21,224 bases of DNA, from the NCBI GenBank assembly GCA_964385635.1, contig CAYLPU010000089.1, positions 1 through 21,224 on the forward strand. Reading direction: 5' to 3'. The translations under genes and the position numbers were made by a program. The notes below the pieces were generated by a model, which was not told where the DNA came from, ran no database searches, and saw nothing but the letters and a program-made list of their open reading frames with translations. This stretch comes from CAYLPU01 sp964385635. Its GTDB lineage: Bacteria; Chloroflexota; Anaerolineae; B4-G1. Shown here piece by piece: positions 1-5,216 of this stretch; the stretch's first letter is position 1; every line of letters starts with the position of its first letter.

Positions 1-215
1 GTGTGTATCCGTGTGCTATTTGTGCCTGTTTTGGGAAGAGCCTGAGCAGTTACGATCTGCTACGAAATCCCGGAACTTGCCCGACTTGCGCGGGTCGGCG
101 GGGCGGGGTAGAATTGGGGAGGGTAAATCCGAGAATGGCTTTCACCTCATCCCTGCTGGGTTTCCTCAAGCGGCTTGCCAACGCCGGCCTCAACAGACTG
201 AAACGTCCTGTATCG
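1..215. other. Stretch without a confident gene
   Basis: No recognisable protein is encoded here. A weak promoter-like pair (TTGCCC, then TAGAAT near 110) is followed by an ATG at 135 that opens a frame running to the edge of the inserted element at 216. If the element and one target copy are removed, this frame joins the EEP remnant downstream in register, so it could be the start of that gene. The short translation shows no EEP motif, and most of the catalytic domain would be missing, so an internal deletion or an unrelated neighbour is equally possible. Confidence 0.3.
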
Positions 216-420
216 AGTTACTACTCAGGCATAACCAGGAACACAGAGCGGCGCAGAGGATGCACAGAGTTTCACGGAGAGAAAAAGACCAAGTTTGCCC
301 ATAATACCATGTTTTAGCAAAGAATACAGCGTTTGCATACGGGCTATCTGCCTATCTCTGTGATTCTCTGTGTCTTCTCCGTGTAACTCTGTGTAACGAC
401 TGCTGGGCTGAGCAGTTACT
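216..420. mobile_element. MITE-like element with terminal inverted repeats and target duplication
   Basis: The ends AGTTACTACTCAG (216-228) and CTGAGCAGTTACT (408-420) are inverted repeats with 11 of 13 positions matching. The flanks carry the same GTATCG at 210-215 and 421-426 (TGTATCG if one shared T is counted), which looks like a 6-7 bp target duplication. The interior carries runs built on 'cacagag' and 'ctctgtg' that face each other (about 241-285 and 355-395), so the whole element can fold on itself. It contains no transposase, which fits a non-autonomous element mobilised in trans. It sits on the 5' side of an EEP gene remnant. Confidence 0.6.
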
Positions 421-847
421 GTATCGAAACTCAGAAGCGTCCATCCGCGTTCGCCGCCGCTGCGGGGTTTTCACCTCTTCGGCTTGCCGTTGGGCGTCCC
501 CACCGGGTTTGCCAATCAGGGGCGCGACGCCGATATGCGCGACCTGCTGGCCCGTCTGGAGAGCGTGGACGGCCCGCTGGTCGTCATCGGCGATTTTAAC
601 CTGACCGATCAGCAGAGCCTATACAGGCCTCTGACGCGCCGCCTGCGCGACGCGCACCAGGAGAGCGGGTGGGGGGATGGGGTTCACGTTCACTCGCTTC
701 CCGAGCCTCGGTCTCCCGATGTGGCGCATTGACTACGTGTTTCATTCGCCGGACCTGCTCGCGTTCTCTACGGCGGTGGGAGATTACAGTGGGTCGGACC
801 ACCGGCCGGTGATCGCCAGGCTGGGCTTTGGCGTGGCGGGGGAGTGA
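421..847 (+). pseudogene. Endonuclease/exonuclease/phosphatase (EEP) family remnant, truncated and frameshifted
   Basis: This is the C-terminal part of an EEP-fold hydrolase (metal-dependent phosphodiesterase or nuclease superfamily). The first frame reads VHPRSPPLRG, then VVIGDFNLTDQQSLYRPL, the family's conserved GDFN block. It then fails at a run of six G (671-676). In the next frame the family sequence resumes as MGFTFTRFPSLG, MWRIDYVFHSPDLL and the terminal SDHRPVIARL motif carrying the catalytic Asp-His, ending in TGA at 845-847. One G fewer would restore a single frame. The N-terminal half, including the metal-binding Glu region, is absent, and a MITE-like element abuts the 5' end. It is probably non-functional. 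A sequencing error in the G run could explain the frameshift but not the truncation. Confidence 0.75.
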
Positions 848-857
848 ATAAGGTCGT

Positions 858-1400
858 CTAGCCGGCCTGGGTTGTCAGTTCTCTGGCGAAGACTTCGAAC
901 GCATGCTGGCCGTAGAGGCAGAAGACGACCCGCTTCAACCCCGTCTTCCCTCGCAGGTACGCGCTAGCCGCCCGCAACATCACCTGCGCGGCCTCCTCTA
1001 TCGGGTAGCCGAAAATGCCGGTGCTGATGGCCGGCAGGGCGATAGAACGCAGCCCGTGCTCATCCGCCGTACGGAGCGCGGCGCGCACCGCCGAGGCCAG
1101 CAGTTCCGCCGAGCGCGGCGTGCCGTCGTACACCGGGCCGACAGCGTGGATGACATAACGGGCCTTCAGGTTGCCGCCGGAGGTAATGGCGGCCGATCCG
1201 GTGCGCACCGGGCCGTGCTGGCGCACCCACTCGTTGCTCTCCCGCTGGATGGCCGGGCCGCCCTTGCGGGAGATGATCCCCGCCACGCCGCCGCCGTGGG
1301 CCAGCCGCTCGTTGGCGGCGTTGACGATAGCGTCGGTGTCCAGTTCTGTGATGTCGCCCTGCACCAATTCCAGGACGGTCTGGTTGATCTGGATGTGCAT
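858..1400 (-). CDS. Macro domain protein (ADP-ribose / O-acetyl-ADP-ribose hydrolase type)
   Basis: A 180-residue single macro domain, the usual length for stand-alone bacterial MacroD-type proteins, which bind ADP-ribose and often hydrolyse O-acetyl-ADP-ribose or ADP-ribosyl esters. Visible motifs are QGDIT (14-18), the VNAAN block (26-30), a glycine-rich GGGVAGII loop (36-43) and STGIFGYP (126-133), the phosphate-binding loop. The ATG is preceded by AGGGAGG with 5 nt spacing. It is cytosolic, with no signal peptide. Its start region lies back to back with the hicBA promoter, and its 3' end converges on the EEP remnant. The substrate cannot be told from sequence. Neighbouring TA and defence-type genes make a role in ADP-ribosylation reversal conceivable, but that is inference. 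Confidence 0.9.
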   Translation of the reverse strand: MHIQINQTVLELVQGDITELDTDAIVNAANERLAHGGGVAGIISRKGGPAIQRESNEWVRQHGPVRTGSAAITSGGNLKARYVIHAVGPVYDGTPRSAELLASAVRAALRTADEHGLRSIALPAISTGIFGYPIEEAAQVMLRAASAYLRGKTGLKRVVFCLYGQHAFEVFARELTTQAG

Positions 1401-1423
1401 GTTGCCTCCCTGTGGTGCGAAAA

Positions 1424-1452
1424 GCGTGAAACGTGAGACGTGAAACGTGAGA
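1424..1452. repeat. Short GTGAAACGTGA-type repeat cluster
   Basis: Near-tandem copies of 'acgtgaaacgtgag' lie between the macro gene and the hicBA promoter. The same motif family recurs at 6840-6894, where it is translated as part of a signal peptide. Confidence 0.6.
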
Positions 1453-1464
1453 GCGCGACCACTC

Positions 1465-1493
1465 TTGCGCGAGACAGCGATTGTCGGTATAAT
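1465..1493 (+). promoter_or_regulatory. Sigma70-type promoter of hicBA
   Basis: TTGCGC (1465-1470), a 17-bp spacer and a perfect TATAAT (1488-1493) lie 23 bp upstream of the hicB ATG. AGGAGG precedes that ATG at a normal distance. The HicB product of such modules commonly represses its own promoter, but no clear operator palindrome is visible here. Confidence 0.7.
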
Positions 1494-1516
1494 GAGCCTG
1501 CTCCAGGAGGCTGCTT

Positions 1517-1786
1517 ATGGATGAAGTTAAGGTAGAGCAATATCAGGTCAAGACGGCGTACCGTCTGGTCGTTACCGCCGAACTTACTCCCGACGAGGAG
1601 GAGGGTGGTTACTCGGTGTACTGCCCTGAACTTGACATATATACCCAAGGCGAGACGGTCGGGGAGGCCATCGCTAACCTCCGCGAGGCGGCAGAGGGAT
1701 ACATCGAGGTCGTGGGCTTGGACGGGCTCGGTCTGCGGCCCAAGCCAGCCATCCGCAGGGAAGTCGAGTTGACCGTGTATGCCTAG
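1517..1786 (+). CDS. hicB: HicB-like antitoxin
   Basis: An 89-residue protein of the HicB family (partial RNase H-like fold), which neutralises the HicA mRNA interferase. Family signature: GGYSVYCPELDIYTQGETVGEA (residues about 35-56), an acidic GGY...PEL strand-turn followed by a helix rich in EAIANLREA. The C-terminal part is short, without an obvious helix-turn-helix or ribbon-helix-helix domain. The start is set by CAGGAGG upstream of ATG. It overlaps the downstream hicA by 8 bp, so the two are translationally coupled. Gene order is antitoxin first, the reverse of the second module in this window and of E. coli hicAB. Confidence 0.88.
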   Translation: MDEVKVEQYQVKTAYRLVVTAELTPDEEEGGYSVYCPELDIYTQGETVGEAIANLREAAEGYIEVVGLDGLGLRPKPAIRREVELTVYA

Positions 1787-2021
1787 ACTGCCGCGCATTG
1801 AGGGACGAGCACTGGTGCGGGCGATGGAACGAGACGGCTTTGAAGTCGTCCGCGTCAAGGGCAGCCACTTCATTCTCCAGAAGACCTTTGCCGACGGTGA
1901 GGTAGTGACCGTTCCGGTTCCTGTCCACACTGGCCGTATCATTAGGGTTGGAACTCTCTCTGGAATCTTGCGCAAGACACGCATCAGTCGAGAGAGGTTG
2001 GTGGCACTGCTGAAGCAATAG
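1779..2021 (+). CDS. hicA: HicA-like toxin (YcfA-type mRNA interferase)
   Basis: An 80-residue double-stranded-RNA-binding-fold toxin that cleaves mRNA when freed from HicB. The family core is present: LVRAMERDGFEVVRVKGSH, with the catalytic-type histidine in KGSHFIL (about residue 32), then VTVPVPVHTGR and a terminal helix LSGILRKTRISRERLVALL. It starts within the last codons of hicB, in another frame. All features look intact, so the module could be active. The gene ends in TAG just before a GC-rich hairpin. Confidence 0.88.
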   Translation: MPRLPRIEGRALVRAMERDGFEVVRVKGSHFILQKTFADGEVVTVPVPVHTGRIIRVGTLSGILRKTRISRERLVALLKQ

Positions 2022-2039
2022 TCGCTAGTGCGCTTCCGT

Positions 2040-2061
2040 CGCCCCGGTCAAGGCCGGGGCG
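2040..2061. terminator. GC-rich hairpin between convergent genes
   Basis: CGCCCCGG (2040-2047), a 6-nt loop and CCGGGGCG (2054-2061) form a perfect 8-bp stem in the gap between hicA and the convergent DUF4230 gene. No T-run follows on either strand, so it would be an atypical terminator. Its position is the main support. Confidence 0.3.
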
Positions 2062-2140
2062 GAGGATATCCAGAACACGCTGCGGCTGTTTCCTGCGTGG
2101 CGGTGGCACTCAGTTATCACTCTCTTGTCACCCTATCCCC

Positions 2141-2827
2141 TTATGGCGTTGCGGTGGGAATCGGGGTTGGGACCGTCTGGGCGAAGATGACCTCGCGAAA
2201 GCCCAGCGCCAGGATAAGCCCGCGCACGTAGGTCTCGGCGTTCCGCTGGGCCATGTCCAGGATACCATCCTCCAGAGCCGCGTTCTTGATCTCTTCCTCG
2301 GCCGCCTGACGCGCCTCCGTCTCCAAGGCCGGATTCACCCCGATCAGCCCGGTGTCCCGGTCGAAGACGTAAGACTTCTGATTGTCCAACCTGACGACGA
2401 GTATCTCGGCCGGGGGCAACGTCACCACCACCGCGCCGTCGGTGGTGATGGTGATGTTGTCCTCTCCCATCTTGCCCAGGTCTACGCCAGCGATGACCTG
2501 ACCGTGGGCAACCAGAATCAGCCGGTCGCCGAAGAGAAAGGCGAAGGGTCCCTGTCCCGCTTCGGCGGTGATGACCTTCTCGATGGTGTAGGAAGCGGTC
2601 TCCAGCCGGCTGAGGCTGCTCACCTGACGGATGATCGTCACCGGGTCGGGGATGATGGTTACTGTGGGGTTGGCGATCCCCGCGAACTGCTCCTGCAGCG
2701 CCTGCTCAGCCTCCTCCAGAGGTTGTATCAGTCGCTGTATCGAGCCGATCAAGACGATCCCGCCGCCAACGAGGGCGAGCAGGATCAGCAACAAAATCGC
2801 CGTGTTGATGTTAGATTTTGAGTTCAC
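2141..2827 (-). CDS. DUF4230 domain membrane-anchored protein
   Basis: A 228-residue protein with one N-terminal membrane anchor (about residues 8-30, ILLLILLALVGGGIVLIG), a short helical linker and a DUF4230 domain over most of the rest. Family-like stretches are TYTIEKVITAE-like (here SYTIEKVITAE, about 79-89), GVDLGKM, VTLPPAEILVVRLDNQKSYVFDRDTG and the closing EVIFAQ. The domain's biochemical role is unknown. It is placed outside the membrane here because it follows an uncleaved anchor. The GTG start is chosen because AAGGAGGAGG lies upstream. The extreme C-terminus is a Pro/Thr tail (VPTPIPTATP). The ligase-like gene upstream on the same strand is separated by a MITE-like element. Confidence 0.8.
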   Translation of the reverse strand: MNSKSNINTAILLLILLALVGGGIVLIGSIQRLIQPLEEAEQALQEQFAGIANPTVTIIPDPVTIIRQVSSLSRLETASYTIEKVITAEAGQGPFAFLFGDRLILVAHGQVIAGVDLGKMGEDNITITTDGAVVVTLPPAEILVVRLDNQKSYVFDRDTGLIGVNPALETEARQAAEEEIKNAALEDGILDMAQRNAETYVRGLILALGFREVIFAQTVPTPIPTATP

Positions 2828-2850
2828 CAGACATCCTCCTCCTTGCTTGT

Positions 2851-2879
2851 GGTATAGGAAAACTTAGATAAAGGTGCAA
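2851..2879 (-). promoter_or_regulatory. Possible promoter of the DUF4230 gene, -35 inside a repeat terminus
   Basis: On the minus strand TTGCAC (2874-2879) and TATACC (2851-2856) are 17 bp apart, with the ribosome site and GTG start following. The -35 hexamer lies inside the terminal inverted repeat of the element at 2872-2989, so the element may have supplied half of this promoter. Confidence 0.4.
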
Positions 2880-2989
2880 CGCACTTGTCTCTTGCCATTT
2901 CAGCGATTTTGTCCAGCAGCCTGCCACGAGTACTCGCAGTGGATTGCACCGTAGAACAGGCAGGTTTGTAGCAAAAGTGCGTTGCACCT
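2872..2989. mobile_element. 118-bp element with perfect 15-bp terminal inverted repeats
   Basis: AGGTGCAACGCACTT (2872-2886) and its exact complement AAGTGCGTTGCACCT (2975-2989) bound 118 bp with no reading frame. The repeat end is itself partly palindromic (GTGC..GCAC). No clear target duplication is seen in the flanks. It fits a MITE or relict of a small insertion sequence. It fills most of the 182-bp gap between the ligase-like and DUF4230 genes. Confidence 0.6.
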
Positions 2990-3009
2990 GAGTAGTAACC
3001 CAAGTTCTT

Positions 3010-3050
3010 TCATTCGTGCCATTCGTCCCTTCGTGACATTCGTGTTTCAG
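3010..3050. repeat. 'cacgaatg' repeat coding the ligase C-terminus
   Basis: On the minus strand 'cgaatg' recurs at 6-14 bp intervals. It supplies the last codons and the TGA stop of the ligase-like gene, so the native C-terminus may have been replaced. Confidence 0.55.
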
Positions 3051-5175
3051 ATGCCAGCCATTGTACCAGACCCAGCGTCAGGAAGAAAGCGAAGGCCAGG
3101 TCAATGAGAAAGTGGGAGGCGTCTACCAGGCCGTGGGCCAGGAAGTTAGCCATTGAGCCCATCAGGCCCAGCGCCAGTGCGCGACGGTCGGGGTCGGTCG
3201 TGCGGCGCAGCGGCAGGGCCAGCCGCCAGAAAGCAGCCTGAAGCCATGCTCCTGCCACCAGGCCCGCGATTCCCATGCGGGTCGCGTAGTCGAGCAGGAT
3301 ATTGTGCGCCTGGGAGATGTTCCGTTCCTGCCAGGCGGCAGGCAGGATATAGCGGCTGCGGTAGTGGTACAGGAAGTTATCAGGCCCGACGCCGAGCCAC
3401 GGATGGTCGAGGAACATCGTCCAGGATGAGCGCCAGAGTTGGAGGCGGAAGAAGGTAGTGCCGCTCTGGGTGTCGAGGAGCGAGGCAAAGCGTGGGGTAC
3501 GCAGGAGCGGCACGGCGGCCACGGTGGCCGCGGCCAGCGTCCCCAGCGAGGCCCAGAGCCACGGCCCGCTTGCCAACAGACCCAGCACCAGCAGCGAGAT
3601 GGGGATGCCCAGGATGAGCGCGCCTTTGGAGAAACTGAACAGCACCGCCAGCCCCAATGGGACGACCGCCAGGCCATAGGCGACGCGGCGACCACGAGAA
3701 CCACCGAACAGGGTGACGGCCACCAGCACCGGCAACACTCGTCCCAGGTAGAGGCCAACGCTGTTGGGTGAGCCGTAGACAGAGCGCAGGCGGCGAAAGC
3801 CTTGCTCGGCGGTGATGACGTTCACGCCGAGAGCGTACTGCACCAGGCCGATGAGGCTGACCACGATGGCCCCCGCCACGAAGAAGTCCACGATGCGCCA
3901 GATATCCTTGTCGTCGAGGTGGCTCGTGCGCAGCATCAGGTAGAAGAGCGCCGGTTCCAGAACGAGGACGCGCAACTCGCGCAGCGCGACGTGTTGGTAT
4001 TCGGCGACGCAGGTGGAGGCGGTGGCGGCCAGCACGAAGAACAGGGCGGCGAGGTCGAGAGAGGATGCAGCATGCAGGACGCGGAATGGAGAATGGGGAA
4101 TGGAGGGAGCCGAGTGCTTCCTGCTTTCTGTCTTCGGCCTCTTGCCCCTCGCTTCTTGCCTTTGGCGTATCCTCTCAATAAGTCGGGGAAGGTGGGGCAA
4201 ATTGGCAATTTGCCCTACGTTGGCCCCAGAATATTGAGATGATTGCCTTTGGCCGATCTGCCTTACTCCCCACGAGGCCAAACACAGCAGCATCGCGATT
4301 TCTGCCATCGAGAAGGTCTTACCGAGAAGGGGACGGGGATGCAGGTAGAAGGGAGCCGTCGCTGCGACGAGTGCCAGGCCCAGGTCGAGCCGCAGGAGGA
4401 CGAGCGCGGCCATTGTTAGGCCACTGATGAGCGTGAGCGGGAGCCAGGGAGAGAAGTAGAACGTGGCTGCGGCGATGAGGATGGCAGCGGGGGCCAGGAG
4501 GGATGCAGGATGCAGGACGCGGGATGCGGGACGCGGGATGCACGACGCAGGATGGCTTCTGTCTCTTGCTTTTTGCCTCCTGCTTCTTGTGCCCCACCAG
4601 ACGACACCCCCCAGGCAGGCAAGCCCTGGCGCCCCCAGTCCCACCAGCGCCCAGCGGTACGCGGTCGTGTCCGGCGTGCGGCTCACGCTCCAGCCGGCCA
4701 GTGGCCACTGGTCCCATCCTCGCTCGGCGACGACCACCGCGACGTGGGGGCCATCGTTCAGTCCAGTGGCGATGGGGATGGTGACGACCTGGGGTGCGCA
4801 GTCGGGCGAGGTGAGCACGAGATAGGCACCGCGTTCCTCCCGGGGCAGCCGGTTGGCCGGTTCGCCGTCCACGCTGACGAAGAAGTAGCCGCGATAGTTC
4901 CCGCGACGCACCTGCAGCGCGAAGTCGGTGCCGACGAAGGGGATGGTGACGCGCTCGGTGCAGGCCTGGCTGGGATCGGCCCCCAACTCCGAGAACTCCC
5001 AGTTCCCCTCCCACTCGGCCACGCCGGAGAGGGGGGTGTAGGAAGTGGTGATGGTCTGGAGGAGGGTATGTCGCCTGGCGGCCAGCACTATGCTGGCCAG
5101 AAGCAGGCTGGCCAACAGGCCGATCAGACAGAAGAGTGCATGGGTTCGCGAGGTCTGGTTCACTTGTGAATTCAC
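3010..5175 (-). CDS. O-antigen ligase-like (Wzy_C/WaaL family) polytopic membrane protein with N-terminal extracytoplasmic domain
   Basis: A 721-residue protein. A first membrane segment (about 12-33) is followed by a soluble beta-rich domain (about 45-165) with paired cysteines, then a second segment (174-194) and many more. The Wzy_C-type core lies at about 470-640: FSFSKGALILG, LWRSSWTMFLDHPWLGVGP and SQAHNILLDYATRMG are typical of this glycan ligase/polymerase family, which joins lipid-linked glycans to acceptors on the outer face of the membrane. Two loops hold repeat-derived insertions: 198-225 (PASCIPRPAS type), and 308-371 (a 77-bp mobile element plus another low-complexity repeat). 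The last residues (RMSRRDEWHE) come from a 'cacgaatg' repeat. GTG start with no good ribosome site; the lipoprotein gene ends 41 bp upstream, so co-expression is likely. Acceptor and glycan are unknown. Confidence 0.82.
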   Translation of the reverse strand: MNSQVNQTSRTHALFCLIGLLASLLLASIVLAARRHTLLQTITTSYTPLSGVAEWEGNWEFSELGADPSQACTERVTIPFVGTDFALQVRRGNYRGYFFVSVDGEPANRLPREERGAYLVLTSPDCAPQVVTIPIATGLNDGPHVAVVVAERGWDQWPLAGWSVSRTPDTTAYRWALVGLGAPGLACLGGVVWWGTRSRRQKARDRSHPASCIPRPASRVLHPASLLAPAAILIAAATFYFSPWLPLTLISGLTMAALVLLRLDLGLALVAATAPFYLHPRPLLGKTFSMAEIAMLLCLASWGVRQIGQRQSSQYSGANVGQIANLPHLPRLIERIRQRQEARGKRPKTESRKHSAPSIPHSPFRVLHAASSLDLAALFFVLAATASTCVAEYQHVALRELRVLVLEPALFYLMLRTSHLDDKDIWRIVDFFVAGAIVVSLIGLVQYALGVNVITAEQGFRRLRSVYGSPNSVGLYLGRVLPVLVAVTLFGGSRGRRVAYGLAVVPLGLAVLFSFSKGALILGIPISLLVLGLLASGPWLWASLGTLAAATVAAVPLLRTPRFASLLDTQSGTTFFRLQLWRSSWTMFLDHPWLGVGPDNFLYHYRSRYILPAAWQERNISQAHNILLDYATRMGIAGLVAGAWLQAAFWRLALPLRRTTDPDRRALALGLMGSMANFLAHGLVDASHFLIDLAFAFFLTLGLVQWLASETRMSRRDEWHE
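4062..4166. repeat. Low-complexity dispersed repeat inside the ligase-like gene (copy A)
   Basis: Plus-strand 'ggatgcagcatgcaggacgc' followed by 'ggagaatggggaatgga' and a pyrimidine-rich half ('cttcctgctttctgtctt', 'cttgcccctcgcttcttgcc'). It has the same two-part build as copy B at 4500-4591. Read on the minus strand it gives the in-frame peptide EARGKRPKTESRKHSAPS and onward (residues about 341-371) in a loop between membrane segments. Confidence 0.65.
4167..4243. mobile_element. 77-bp palindromic mobile element, copy 1, inserted in frame in the ligase-like gene
   Basis: Identical over all 77 bp to 13770-13846. It begins GTATCCTCTCAATA and ends in the near-complement TATTGAGATGAT. The centre is a perfect hairpin, GGGCAAATT-GGC-AATTTGCCC. 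The flanks repeat TGCCTTTGGC (4157-4166 and 4244-4253), a target duplication. Element plus duplication is 87 bp, or 29 codons. On the minus strand it is open and is translated within residues 308-337 of the ligase-like protein (core VGQIANLPHLPRL). Confidence 0.85.
4500..4591. repeat. Low-complexity dispersed repeat inside the ligase-like gene (copy B)
   Basis: Plus-strand tandem 'ggatgcaggatgcaggacgc' and 'gggatgc' units followed by a pyrimidine-rich half ('cttctgtctcttgcttttt'). In the minus frame it encodes a Pro/Ser/Cys-rich stretch (SHPASCIPRPASRVLHPAS, residues about 207-225) directly after a membrane segment. It has no stop codon and does not shift the frame. Confidence 0.65.
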
Positions 5176-5216
5176 CAGCCTATCAATCTACCAACCAACC
5201 AGCCAATCAACTAAAC
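5176..5216. repeat. CCAA/CCAG short tandem tract between two genes
   Basis: Tetranucleotide-like run 'ctaccaaccaaccagccaat' in the 41-bp gap between the lipoprotein gene and the ligase-like gene. It takes the place where a ribosome site for the latter would be expected. Confidence 0.4.

Noticed and set aside
4510..5169. Plus-strand frame opposite the ligase-like gene
   Set aside because: A shadow of GC-rich coding sequence; the translation has no recognisable domain, while the minus strand encodes a clear membrane protein.
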